DNA of 64,000 bases, from positions 682,001-746,000 of the forward strand of contig NZ_JACIET010000002.1 of assembly GCF_014197015.1 (NCBI RefSeq), written 5' to 3'. The notes below the pieces were generated by a model. It was not told the DNA's origin. It saw only the letters and a program-made list of their open reading frames with translations, and did not search any database. Both the position numbers and the translations under genes were made by a program. This DNA is from Niveibacterium umoris (lineage in GTDB: Bacteria; Pseudomonadota; Gammaproteobacteria; Burkholderiales; Rhodocyclaceae). The stretch's first letter is position 1, and each line of letters begins with the position of its first letter. Positions 6,995 through 16,139 of the stretch are shown here, in pieces.

Positions 6995-8416
6995 ATGCTG
7001 CAAAGGAAACTGCTGTCCGCGGGCATTGCGCTCGCGCTGACGAGCCCTGCCCACGCCGGCGAAAGCGCCGAGCTGGCGAAACTGCGTAAGGAAATCGAGG
7101 CGATGCGCGCGAGCTACGAAACGCGCATCCAGGCCCTCGAAAAACGACTGGAAAAGGCCGAGGCGCAATCGGCCGCGGCTGTGGTGGTTGCGCCCGCGCC
7201 GCTGACCACCCGCCCAGTGCCCGAACCGCCTAGCGTTGCCGAGGCGGCGCCGCCGGCTGCCGCACCGGTTGCCGCCGCGCCGCAATCGAGCGATGCCGCC
7301 TTCAACCCGGCGATCTCGCTGATCCTCGCCGGCAACTACAGCTTCCTGAAGCAGGACCCGGCCGGCTATGCGATCACCGGCTTCCCGCTGCCGCAGGGGG
7401 TCGAAGCCGGCCCCGGCGAGCGTGGCTTCAATCTGGGCGAATCGGAACTGGGCCTGTCGGCCAACATCGACCACCGCTTCCGCGGCGCCATCAACATCGC
7501 CCTGCACGGCGACAACAGCGTGTCGGTGGAAGAGGCCTATGTGCAGACGCTCGGGCTCGATCACGGGCTGGGCCTGAAGTTCGGCCGCTTCCTGTCGGGC
7601 ATCGGCTACCTCAACGAGCAGCATGCGCACACCTGGGACTTCGTCGATGCGCCGCTCGCCTACCAGGCCTTCGTCGGTGGCCAGTTCGGCGACGACGGCC
7701 TGCAGGTGCGCTGGCTGGCACCGACCGACACCTACCTCGAATTCGGCGCCGAAGCCGGTCGTGGCGCCAACTACCCGGGCGGCGACAGTGGTGGCAACGG
7801 CGCCGGCGCCTGGTCGGCCTACGGCCATGTCGGCGGCGACGTCGGCGAAAGCCATAGCTGGCGCGCCGGGCTCTCGTACCAGCACGCACGTGCGAACGCA
7901 CAGGCATGGGATGCGACCGACCTGGCCGGCAACAGCGTCACGAACGCCTTCTCCGGCAAGACCCAGCTCTGGATCGCCGACTTCGTGTGGAAGTGGGCGC
8001 CGATGGGCAATGCCACGGTGCGCAACTTCAAGCTGCAGGGCGAGTACCTGCATCGCACGCAGAGCGGCGATCTGGCCTACGACACAGCGGCGACGAACAG
8101 CGTTGATGCCTATCGCAACAGCCAGTCGGGCTTCTACCTGCAGGGCATCTACCAGTTCATGCCTGGCTGGCGGATCGGCCTGCGCGGCGAACAGCTCCAG
8201 CACGGCACGGCGGAATACGGCATCAACAGCGCCTCTCTGGCCGCCAGCGACTACAACCCGACGCGCGGCAGCCTGATGCTTGATTACAGCCCGAGCGAGT
8301 TCTCGCGCTTGCGCCTGCAATTCACCCGCGACCGTTCGCGCGAAGGCCTTGCCGACAACCAGGCCTTCCTGCAGTACCAGATGAGCCTTGGCGCCCACGG
8401 CGCCCACCTTTACTGA
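6995..8416 (+). CDS. Outer-membrane beta-barrel protein with coiled-coil N-terminus
   Basis: 473 residues. A short signal peptide ends near SPAHAG. It is followed by a charged coiled coil (~22-62, LAKLRKEIEAMRASYETRIQ onward), a Pro/Ala linker (~65-105), and about 360 residues of alternating aromatic strands ending in a C-terminal Tyr. There is no TonB box or plug-like region that I can recognise, so it is more porin-like than TonB-dependent. The coiled coil may bind peptidoglycan or trimerise, as in other coiled-coil porins. It sits between the zur-merC pair and znuA, so zinc passage through the outer membrane is the likely role. GAGG lies six bases before the ATG. Confidence 0.75.
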   Translation: MLQRKLLSAGIALALTSPAHAGESAELAKLRKEIEAMRASYETRIQALEKRLEKAEAQSAAAVVVAPAPLTTRPVPEPPSVAEAAPPAAAPVAAAPQSSDAAFNPAISLILAGNYSFLKQDPAGYAITGFPLPQGVEAGPGERGFNLGESELGLSANIDHRFRGAINIALHGDNSVSVEEAYVQTLGLDHGLGLKFGRFLSGIGYLNEQHAHTWDFVDAPLAYQAFVGGQFGDDGLQVRWLAPTDTYLEFGAEAGRGANYPGGDSGGNGAGAWSAYGHVGGDVGESHSWRAGLSYQHARANAQAWDATDLAGNSVTNAFSGKTQLWIADFVWKWAPMGNATVRNFKLQGEYLHRTQSGDLAYDTAATNSVDAYRNSQSGFYLQGIYQFMPGWRIGLRGEQLQHGTAEYGINSASLAASDYNPTRGSLMLDYSPSEFSRLRLQFTRDRSREGLADNQAFLQYQMSLGAHGAHLY

Positions 8417-8470
8417 TTGGCAAGGGCCGCGGCGCCCACAAGGCCTGCGTCCGAACCGGAGAACCCCGAC

Positions 8471-9382
8471 ATGAAGAGATTCCTTCTCGCGACGCTGCTG
8501 ACCGCATCGCTCGCCGCCGTATCCAGCCCCGCTTCGGCGGCCCTCAAGGTGCTCGCCTGCGAACCCGAGTGGGGGGCGCTGGCGCAGGAACTGGGCGGCG
8601 ACAAGGTCGACGTCACCGTCGCCACCACCGCGCTGCAAGACCCGCACCATGTGCAGGCCAAGCCCAGCCTGATCGCCCGTGCGCGCAACGCCGAACTGCT
8701 CGCCTGCACCGGCGCCGGGCTGGAAGTCGGCTGGCTGCCCATCCTGATCCAGCAGTCCGGCAACCCGGCGATCCAGCCCGGCAAGCCGGGCAACTTCGCG
8801 GCCTCCGACTTCGTGCAGAAGCTCGACGTGCCGACCCGCGTCGATCGCGCCGACGGCGACGTGCACCCCGAAGGCAACCCGCACATCCAGACCGACCCGC
8901 GCAACATCGCCAAGGTGGCGGCGGCCCTGAGCCAGCGTCTGGCGCAGATCGATGCCGCCAACGCTGCGTTCTACGCGCAGCGTGGCCAGGATTTCGCCAA
9001 GCGCTGGGATGCCGCACTCGCCCGCTGGGCGACCCAGGCGGCGCCGCTGCGCGGCATGCCCATCCTCGTCCAGCACAAGGCCTGGAGCTACATGGAAAAC
9101 TGGCTCGGCCTGCAGTACGTCGATGCGCTCGAACCCAAGCCGGGCGTCGAGCCGACGGCTTCGCACCTGCAAGAGATCCTGGCGCGCCAGAAGGACCACC
9201 CGGCCAGGCTGATCGCCTATGCCGCCTACCAGGACGCACGCTCGGCGGACTGGCTGGCCGAGCGCGCCAGGATCCCGGCGGTGCAGCTCCCGTTCACCGT
9301 GGGCGGCACGCCTGCGGCGAAAGACCTGTTCGGTCTGTACGACGACACCCTCGCGCGTCTGCTCAAGGGAGCCGGCAAATAA
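8471..9382 (+). CDS. znuA: Metal ABC transporter substrate-binding protein (ZnuA-like)
   Basis: 303 residues of the cluster A-I/SsuA-TroA fold. A signal peptide ends near PASAA. Metal ligands expected for ZnuA are present: H60 (DPHHVQ), H132 and H138 (VHPEGNPHI) and H202 (VQHKAW), with an acidic residue further on. The His-rich loop of classical ZnuA between the first two ligands is absent, so manganese specificity cannot be excluded by sequence alone. Zur context favours zinc. The ATG at 8471 is chosen because it begins the signal peptide. Its TAA overlaps the permease ATG by one base. Confidence 0.88.
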   Translation: MKRFLLATLLTASLAAVSSPASAALKVLACEPEWGALAQELGGDKVDVTVATTALQDPHHVQAKPSLIARARNAELLACTGAGLEVGWLPILIQQSGNPAIQPGKPGNFAASDFVQKLDVPTRVDRADGDVHPEGNPHIQTDPRNIAKVAAALSQRLAQIDAANAAFYAQRGQDFAKRWDAALARWATQAAPLRGMPILVQHKAWSYMENWLGLQYVDALEPKPGVEPTASHLQEILARQKDHPARLIAYAAYQDARSADWLAERARIPAVQLPFTVGGTPAAKDLFGLYDDTLARLLKGAGK

Positions 9383-10155
9383 TGGACCTCTCCGCCCTCG
9401 ACCTCTCCATCCTCGGCCCGGCGCTGATCGCCGGCCTGCTCGTGCTCGCCACCCATGTGCCGATGGGCATGCAGGTGCTCGACCGCGGCATCGTCTTCAT
9501 CGACCTCGCGATCGCGCAGATCGCCGGCCTTGGCGTGATCGCCGCCGACTTCATGGGCTGGGAGCCGCAAGGCATGCTGGTGCAGGTGGCGGCGGTGGCG
9601 GCGGCCCTCGCCGGCGCCTTGCTGCTGACCTTCACCGAGCGGCGCGCCGGCAGACATCAGGAGGCACTGATCGGCGTGCTCTTCGTGCTCGCCGCCAGCG
9701 GCGGCCTGCTCTTGCTGGCGAGTAACCCGCACGGTGGCGAGCATCTGAAGGACCTGCTGGTCGGGCAGATCCTGTGGGTCAGCCCGAAACAGATCGTGTG
9801 GCTGGCGGTGCTGACCGCGGTGCTGCTGGTGCTGTGGTTCGGTGGCGCGAGCCGGCGCGGCAGCTTCGTGTTCTACGCCCTGTTCTCGATCGCGGTCACC
9901 GCGTCGGTGCAGGTGGTCGGCGTGTATCTGGTGTTCTCCAGCCTGATCATCCCGGCCCTCGCCACCCGCAACCTGGCCGGCACGCGTCGCCTGCTTGCTG
10001 CCTGGGCGCTGGGTGCGGTCGGCTACGCGCTCGGCCTGGCCGCCTCGGCGGTGCTGGATCTGCCGTCGGGCGCTGTGATCGTGTGGGTGCTGGCGGTGAT
10101 CGGCGTGGTGCTCGCGCTGGCGACCGCGCCGGCACGCGAGGTCGCAGCGGCCTGA
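9382..10155 (+). CDS. znuB: Metal ABC transporter permease (ZnuB-like)
   Basis: 257 residues with seven or eight hydrophobic segments, of the ABC-3 permease family (ZnuB/TroC). The family-typical loops are visible: LDRGIVFIDLAIAQIAGLGV near residue 30-50 and VYLVFSSLIIPALATRNL near 185. It forms the membrane channel of a zinc importer fed by the upstream ZnuA. No ATPase gene (znuC) precedes or follows it: the next gene is convergent and unrelated. It must borrow an ATPase encoded elsewhere, or the complex differs from the classical one. Confidence 0.88.
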   Translation: MDLSALDLSILGPALIAGLLVLATHVPMGMQVLDRGIVFIDLAIAQIAGLGVIAADFMGWEPQGMLVQVAAVAAALAGALLLTFTERRAGRHQEALIGVLFVLAASGGLLLLASNPHGGEHLKDLLVGQILWVSPKQIVWLAVLTAVLLVLWFGGASRRGSFVFYALFSIAVTASVQVVGVYLVFSSLIIPALATRNLAGTRRLLAAWALGAVGYALGLAASAVLDLPSGAVIVWVLAVIGVVLALATAPAREVAAA

Positions 10156-10171
10156 AGTCTGTGGCGGGGGT

Positions 10172-10504
10172 TCAACAACCGAATCGCCCGCCGCAGTGCC
10201 CCCAGTACGACACCGTAGCGATCAGCACCAGCGCGAGGTTGATTGCCGGCAGCAGCGCGATCTTGATGGCGTGGCGGCGCGAGCGGTTGCGAGTCAGCGC
10301 GGCGCGGCTCCAGGCCAGTGCGACCAGGTAGAGGAAGGGGTAGGGCCACACCGTCAGCAGCACCGCCAGCATGTAGCCGTTCTGCAGCGCGCGTGCGTCC
10401 TCGGCCAGATTGACGGTGAACAGCGCCATGAAGGGCCAGCCGATGAGCAGCAGGCCGAAGATGACGTTCAGTCCGGTCACGATTTCGCGCTTCATGCTTG
10501 CCAT
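10172..10504 (-). CDS. Small integral membrane protein, unknown
   Basis: 110 residues with three hydrophobic segments (VIFGLLLIGWPFMALF, AVLLTVWPYPFLYLVALAW, IALLPAINLALVLIATVSYW) and a cytoplasmic basic loop RNRSRRHAIK. It ends in a short Cys/Gly tail. The ATG at 10504 follows GGGGA by six bases and is preferred over the ATG at 10495. It is convergent with znuB and only 16 bases from it. I do not recognise the family. Confidence 0.65.
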   Translation of the reverse strand: MASMKREIVTGLNVIFGLLLIGWPFMALFTVNLAEDARALQNGYMLAVLLTVWPYPFLYLVALAWSRAALTRNRSRRHAIKIALLPAINLALVLIATVSYWGHCGGRFGC

Positions 10505-10768
10505 CGAGTGTCCCCTTCCGCAAGGTCGATCCGGGCAACGCGCCACCGCAGCGTGCATGACTGTCACGCAGCGGCATCGCGTTTGGCCAGTATGGAACCG
10601 CCGCCGCGATGCATACCGTGACGTATCGCGCGCTTGCTTCATCGTTCGCCAGCAAGGGGCATGCCGGCACCGTTCATCCCCCTGCCCTCAAGCTGCGCGG
10701 CAGGATGTCGTTGACCGGATATCGCCACCCGCCGTCGCAATCCCTTCCGCTGCGAGGACTGCCGCCCC

Positions 10769-12382
10769 ATGTCACTGCTGGTCCGCCTCATCCTGGGCGT
10801 CGTTGGCCTCATCGCCGTGGCGGCACTGCTGGCGTCGAACCTGCTGCAGCGCGGCTTTGGTGCGAGCTATGCGCAGATCGAACGCGACGCCGCGCAACAC
10901 GAGATGCAGCGCCTGGTCAGCGCCCTTGAAATCGAGGCGCGTTCGCTCAGCCAGTTACTGCTGGGCTGGGCGCACTGGAGCGAGCTGTACGCCTACGTCG
11001 GCACCCGCGACGCCGCGTTCCGCCGCGACAACCTGAGCCCCGCCACGCTGGCCCCGTCGGATCTGGACTGGGTGCTGGTGATCGGCGCGAACGGTGAGTT
11101 GCTGGATGCCGTTGCCGCCGTCCGCCCGGCGCAAGGGCTGCCGGATCTGGCCCGCCTCAAGGCACCGGGCGACCCCCTGTTTGCGGCGCTGCGAGGCCCG
11201 CTTGCCGCGGACGCGCAGCACTGCGGTGTCGCCGTGCTCGCAGGCGTGCAGTACCTGGCCTGCCGCATGCCGATCCGCGATACCACGGTGATGCAGCCGC
11301 CACGCGGCATGGTGGTGCTGGGCCGGCGCTTCGACGCGCGGATGATCCAGCGCGTGCGCAAGGAAAGTCAGCTGGACTTCGCCCTCGCGCCGGCCTCGAA
11401 CGGACCGAGCGCGGATGAAGTCGCAGGCGCGCCGATCGCCTCGCCGGTCTTCGGCCACGCCAGCCCCTTGATCCGCACCCTGCCCGATACCCTCGAACTG
11501 CGCCTGAACATCTCGGACCTGAACGCGAAACCCTTTGGCGCGCTGGTGCTGCACGTGCCGCGTGAAATCAGTGCGCTCGGCCGCAGCAGCCTGCACAAGG
11601 CGCAGCTCGAGCTGCTTGCGCTGGCGATGCTGATCGGCGTGCTGCTGATCTTCGCGGTGGACCGCATCCTGGTCTATCGCCTGCGCCGGCTGACCGCCGA
11701 CATCGACCGCATCCGCACCGAAAAGAACTGGTCGCTGCGGGTGGACGAGCAGCGGCACGACGAGATCGGACGCCTTGCGGCGCACACCAATGCGCTGCTC
11801 GGCGTGATCGACGCGCAGGTGCAGGATCTGGAGAAGCGCGCCACCACCGATTCGCTGACAGGGCTCGCCAACCGCCGCGCCTTCTCGGAACGGCTGGAAC
11901 AAGCGATCCGCCGTCAGCAGCGCAGCGGTGCGGCGCTGGCGCTGATCATGCTCGACATTGACGCCTTCAAGGCCTTCAACGACCGCTATGGCCATGCAGC
12001 TGGCGACCGTGCGCTGGAACAGGTCGGCACCATCCTGCAGAGTGCCGGCGCGCGGGTCGGCGATCTGAGCGCGCGCCTGGGCGGCGAGGAATTCGCGATC
12101 CTGGTCGAGAACACCAGTCCGGAGGGCGCGCTGACGCTGGCGCAGCATGTGCGCCTCGCGATCGAAGCGCTGGGCATAGCGCACAAGACCGCACCGCACG
12201 GGCGCCTGACCGTGAGCATCGGGCTGGCGGTGCTGCAGCACGGCGAGAGCGGTGAAACCCTGTATCAGCGCGCCGATGCCGCGCTCTATCGCGCCAAGGA
12301 AGAGGGCCGCAACCGCGTCGCGGTGGCCCGCGAAGGCATGCCGGTGCTGATGGAAGCCGGCGGCCGCAGCGTCAGCGTCTGA
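10769..12382 (+). CDS. CHASE4-HAMP-GGDEF diguanylate cyclase
   Basis: 537 residues, inner membrane. Membrane helix 1 is at ~4-25; a periplasmic CHASE4-type sensor follows to ~275, with the family-typical LLGWAHWSELYAYV near 65-80. Helix 2 is at ~280-303, a HAMP linker at ~304-355, then a GGDEF domain from ~365. The active-site motif reads GGEEF (438-442), which is catalytically competent in known enzymes, and an RxxD inhibitory site (RVGD) sits exactly five residues upstream. It should make c-di-GMP from two GTP in response to a periplasmic signal. It is monocistronic, convergent with the MFS gene. Confidence 0.9.
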   Translation: MSLLVRLILGVVGLIAVAALLASNLLQRGFGASYAQIERDAAQHEMQRLVSALEIEARSLSQLLLGWAHWSELYAYVGTRDAAFRRDNLSPATLAPSDLDWVLVIGANGELLDAVAAVRPAQGLPDLARLKAPGDPLFAALRGPLAADAQHCGVAVLAGVQYLACRMPIRDTTVMQPPRGMVVLGRRFDARMIQRVRKESQLDFALAPASNGPSADEVAGAPIASPVFGHASPLIRTLPDTLELRLNISDLNAKPFGALVLHVPREISALGRSSLHKAQLELLALAMLIGVLLIFAVDRILVYRLRRLTADIDRIRTEKNWSLRVDEQRHDEIGRLAAHTNALLGVIDAQVQDLEKRATTDSLTGLANRRAFSERLEQAIRRQQRSGAALALIMLDIDAFKAFNDRYGHAAGDRALEQVGTILQSAGARVGDLSARLGGEEFAILVENTSPEGALTLAQHVRLAIEALGIAHKTAPHGRLTVSIGLAVLQHGESGETLYQRADAALYRAKEEGRNRVAVAREGMPVLMEAGGRSVSV

Positions 12383-12392
12383 GCGCTGCCGC

Positions 12393-13619
12393 TCAGGCCG
12401 AGGCCGCTTCCCTGCGCGTGACGCGCGCGCCCAGGGCCAGCGCCAGCACCGTGACCGCGGCGGCGAGCAGCATCGACGCGCCCGGCATGTGCCAGCCCAC
12501 CGCCGGGTCGATCGACCACGCGAACACGACGCTGAAGGTGCCCGGCGCGAGCAGACCCACCAGCGCCGATGCGCTGCTGTTGGCGCCCTGCAGCTGGCCC
12601 TGTTCCTGCGGGCTGACATGGCGCGACATCAGGGCTTGCAGTGCGGGGCCGAAGAAGCCCATCAGCGCGAACACCGGCAGGCCGGCCCAGAACCAGATGC
12701 CGCTCGGTGCCAGACCGTACAGCGCAAAGCCGCCGGCGCCGGCGGCCAGACCCAGCAAGAGCGCGCGACGTTCGCCGATCAGCGGCACCACCCGCCGCAC
12801 CAGCACCGCCTGCACCAGCACGTTGCAGATGCCGACCGCCGCCAGCGTCAGGCCCACCGTCTGGGCGCCCCAGCCGTAACGGTGGCTGGTGTAGAGGACG
12901 AAGGTCGAGGGCAGCGCGTAGTGCGCAAACCAGTACAGCGCATTGACGCCGGCGAGGCCGAACAGCTCGCGGTGCGAACGCAGCAGCGTCAGTGCGCCGA
13001 GCGGGTTGGCGCGCTTCCACGAGAAGCTGGCCGAGCGGCGCTCGCGCGGCAGCGATTCCGGTAACACGAAGAGCCCGTAGGTGAAGTTGGCCAGCGCCAG
13101 CGCGCCGGCCACCCAGAACGGCAACCTTGGTTCGATGCCGCCGAGCAAGCCGCCGACCGCCGGCCCGATCACGAAGCCCAGGCCCCAGGCCGCACCGATC
13201 ATGCCGAAGGCGCCGGCGCGCTTGTCCGGCGGCGTGACGTCGGCGATGTAGGCGCCGGCGGTGGAGAAACTCGCCGCGGTAATCCCCGAGATGACCCGCC
13301 CGATGAACAGCCAGGCGAGCGTGGGCGCCATCGCCATCAGCAGGTAGTCGAGGCCCAGACCCAGGCACGAAATCAGGATCACCGGGCGGCGGCCGTAGCG
13401 GTCCGACACCGCGCCGAGCAGCGGGGAGAAGATGAACTGCATCAGCGCCCAGGCGGTCGAGAAACCGCCGTTGATCTCGGCCGCGCGGGCAGTGTTGCCG
13501 TCGAGGAAGGCCTCGATCAGCTTGGGCAGCACCGGGATCACCACGCCCAGCGCCAGCACGTCGAGCACCACGGTGATGAAGATGAACACGACGGTGGCGG
13601 TGCGCGGGGGAGTGTTCAC
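12393..13619 (-). CDS. TetA-like (DHA1) MFS exporter
   Basis: 408 residues, twelve predicted membrane helices. The MFS motif A is visible as GAVSDRYGRRP between helices 2 and 3, and motif C-like GFVIGPAVGGLLGG in helix 5 marks a drug:proton antiporter of the TCR/Tet group. Chromosomal members of this group without a TetR repressor often have unknown substrates, so tetracycline export is not implied. The start codon is GTG with only a weak GGGA upstream. It lies 75 bases downstream of cti on the same strand and may be co-transcribed. Confidence 0.85.
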   Translation of the reverse strand: MNTPPRTATVVFIFITVVLDVLALGVVIPVLPKLIEAFLDGNTARAAEINGGFSTAWALMQFIFSPLLGAVSDRYGRRPVILISCLGLGLDYLLMAMAPTLAWLFIGRVISGITAASFSTAGAYIADVTPPDKRAGAFGMIGAAWGLGFVIGPAVGGLLGGIEPRLPFWVAGALALANFTYGLFVLPESLPRERRSASFSWKRANPLGALTLLRSHRELFGLAGVNALYWFAHYALPSTFVLYTSHRYGWGAQTVGLTLAAVGICNVLVQAVLVRRVVPLIGERRALLLGLAAGAGGFALYGLAPSGIWFWAGLPVFALMGFFGPALQALMSRHVSPQEQGQLQGANSSASALVGLLAPGTFSVVFAWSIDPAVGWHMPGASMLLAAAVTVLALALGARVTRREAASA

Positions 13620-13694
13620 GATGCGTCCCGGTGGTGGAAAGCGGCGATTGTGGCAGACCGGTGTGACGTGTGGTCTGCCACCTTCCGTTTGCGC

Positions 13695-16046
13695 TCAGCG
13701 GTTCTCCAGCCGGTTGTAGTCGAGCAGGCCGCCGTCGATCGGGCCTTCGCGCTGCATGGCGGCGTGCAGCACATCGCTGAAGGCCCAGAAATCCGCCCGT
13801 GTGCGGCGCACCGCGAAGCGGTCGGCCAGGCGGCGGTAGTCCGCTTCCGAGGCGAGCCCGCGCACCGCCTCGGTCAGCGCCGGCAGATCGGCGGCCTTGA
13901 GCTGGTAGAGCGCGTTCGGGTAGGCGCCGACGAAGCCGGGCACCACGGTGAGGCGGTTCTCGTCGGGTGCCAGCCCCTTGGATTCGCGCAGCAGGTGGGT
14001 CACGTTGAAGTGGCCGGTGTCGCGCAGCAGCGAGAAGTAGTGCGGGTGGCCGGCGCTGTCGGCGACTTCGAGATAGGCGACCTCCGGCATCCAGTCGAGG
14101 CTGGCGCCCTGCACCGCGGCCAGCGCTTGCAGGGGGCGGCGCAGCGCGGCGTCGGGGTAGGTGCCGAGCGCGAGCCGGGTGTCGAGCGCCGGGCCGAGGC
14201 GCTTCTTCAGCAGCGTGAAGAGTTCGGTCTTCGGGTCGTCGCTGCGGAAAGGCACCGCGGATTCGACGCCGGCGTCCATGCCCAGCACCCGTTCGAGCGC
14301 ATCGCCGTCGCGGCGGTACCAGTAAGACAGGGTGTCCTTGCGCACCGCCTGCGGCAGCAGCATCGCGAAGTTGGTTTCGCCTTCCATGCGCAGGAAGTCC
14401 ATGTAGAGCCGGCTGTGAAGCTGGTGGCCGATGTTGCCCCAGACATCAAAACCTGCCGAGAGCAGGTAGAAGACCCGCTCGAACAGGTTGTAGCCCATCA
14501 CCCAGGCGGTTTTCGGCGGCTCGCCGACGAGGCCTTTGACCACGGTGGCGCTGTCGAAGTGGCGGAAGATCGTCAGCGCGGCGTTGGGGTTGTGGCCGTC
14601 GCCGTCCCAGATCATGGTCAGCGCCGGCCCGCCGCGCTTCTGCGCCACCTCGCGCAAGCTTGCGGTGCGCGCGCGGACGAACTGCTCTTCCTGTTCGGCG
14701 TAGGCCCGCCAGGGTTTGATGAGGCCGGCATCGCTGCCCCAGGCCGCCGGCAGTTTCAGCTTGGCCGCTTCGCGCTGGACGCGCTCGTTGGCATCGCTGA
14801 CCGCGCCCTCATCCGGGTCGGTGAAGAAGACCCAGAAACGGTCTTCGATCACGTCCAGCGCGAGTTGCCCGCGGCACACCGGGCCCTTGATGAAGTTCAT
14901 GACGAAGAACTGCGCTTCGTCGAGCAGGAAGCGATGGCGCGAATTGACCGGAATCTCGTGGAAAGTGGCGAGCGGATTCGCGGCCGTCTGCGCGGTGTAG
15001 CCGGGCAGCGCAGCGACGGTGTAGTCCGGCTTCAGGAACCAGCCGCGATACTTCGTCATCCGTTCGGCGTCGAGCCGGTAGGGCATGTGGGTCTTCGCGA
15101 CGATCGGCTCCTGATCGCGCTGCAGGCGGTAGAAGACGCGCAACACGCCGGGGTCGTCGAAGGGCCGGCGCGTCGCGACGAGCTGGATCGGCTGGCCCGG
15201 CGGCGTGGCGCTGCGCACCAGCTTGTAGGCGTTGGCATCCTTCGCGCCGCTGACGTACAGATGGCCGAGGAACAGGTGTTCGTACAGGTAGCGGCTCATC
15301 AGCCGTTCCTTGTTCGAATCGCCGTTCAGAAAGCGTTCCCAGTTGTCGACCTCGCGTTGCTCTGCCGCAGGTACTGGCGCCGGGCCTTCGTCCGGTGCGC
15401 CCTGTTCGAGCCAGCGGGCGACCAGATCGAACTCGGCTTGCGTCAGGCCGGGCAGGCCGTAGGGCATGCCGGCAAGTGGCTTGTCGCGGGCGTAGTCCTC
15501 GAAGTTCTCGATGCGCGGGCAGCTCTGCTTGCGATCGAGGCCGAAGTCGAAGTCCTTCGGCAGCACATCCACCTGCGGCAAGGGGTGCGCCTGTTTCAGC
15601 GCCAGTGCGCGGTAGAGCAGGCTCGCGGTGTGGTTGGCGGCGGGCGTGGCTTCACGCTCGTTGAGCACCGGCGCGAAGCCCTTTTCGCGCCACTCGGAGG
15701 CCCGCAAGGCATCGGCAAACAGGCGTGTCGTCGGCGCCTCCTTCAATCGCGTACCGTCGTACACCAGCTCCGGGCTGATGCCGCGCGCGATGCCTTCCCA
15801 GCTGCCGAGCTTGAGCTGGCAGGGGGCGTCGTAGCAGGCATGGCACACGACGCAGCGCTTGCCGAGCAGGGGCTGGATCTCGCGCCGGTAGCTCACCTGA
15901 GCGGCCGTCGGCGCGGTGGCATGGTCGTAGCGGGTCGGGTCGGCCGGGCCGTGTTCGCGTTCGAAGGCTTCGCGCTGGATCACGGCGCACCCTGCCAACA
16001 GGATCAGCATTGGCAGCAGCAGGCGGGGGAACAGGGCGGGCAGCAT
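13695..16046 (-). CDS. cti: Fatty acid cis/trans isomerase Cti, cytochrome c-type lipoprotein
   Basis: 783 residues, the usual size of Cti. It converts cis to trans unsaturated fatty acids in membrane phospholipids, stiffening the membrane under solvent, heat or metal stress. The N-terminus has a lipoprotein signal (LILLAGC, Cys20) rather than the plain signal peptide described for Pseudomonas. The heme-c motif CVVCH is at residues 65-69. The ATG at 16046 follows GGAG at a good distance; an upstream TTG is rejected. It lies downstream of a flavocytochrome gene and upstream of an MFS exporter on the same strand. Confidence 0.92.
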   Translation of the reverse strand: MLPALFPRLLLPMLILLAGCAVIQREAFEREHGPADPTRYDHATAPTAAQVSYRREIQPLLGKRCVVCHACYDAPCQLKLGSWEGIARGISPELVYDGTRLKEAPTTRLFADALRASEWREKGFAPVLNEREATPAANHTASLLYRALALKQAHPLPQVDVLPKDFDFGLDRKQSCPRIENFEDYARDKPLAGMPYGLPGLTQAEFDLVARWLEQGAPDEGPAPVPAAEQREVDNWERFLNGDSNKERLMSRYLYEHLFLGHLYVSGAKDANAYKLVRSATPPGQPIQLVATRRPFDDPGVLRVFYRLQRDQEPIVAKTHMPYRLDAERMTKYRGWFLKPDYTVAALPGYTAQTAANPLATFHEIPVNSRHRFLLDEAQFFVMNFIKGPVCRGQLALDVIEDRFWVFFTDPDEGAVSDANERVQREAAKLKLPAAWGSDAGLIKPWRAYAEQEEQFVRARTASLREVAQKRGGPALTMIWDGDGHNPNAALTIFRHFDSATVVKGLVGEPPKTAWVMGYNLFERVFYLLSAGFDVWGNIGHQLHSRLYMDFLRMEGETNFAMLLPQAVRKDTLSYWYRRDGDALERVLGMDAGVESAVPFRSDDPKTELFTLLKKRLGPALDTRLALGTYPDAALRRPLQALAAVQGASLDWMPEVAYLEVADSAGHPHYFSLLRDTGHFNVTHLLRESKGLAPDENRLTVVPGFVGAYPNALYQLKAADLPALTEAVRGLASEADYRRLADRFAVRRTRADFWAFSDVLHAAMQREGPIDGGLLDYNRLENR

Positions 16047-16139
16047 CGCGCACTCCGGCAAGGACAGAAGAGCCGGCGATGGTACCTCTGCCCCGGTGAC
16101 GCGCAGCGCGATCCGTGCTCAGCGCGTCACTGCTGGCTT

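Noticed and set aside
12379-12396. CTGAGCG-CTGC-CGCTCAG hairpin at the stop codons of the cyclase and MFS genes
   Set aside because: Only seven pairs, no T tract on either side; not enough to call a terminator.
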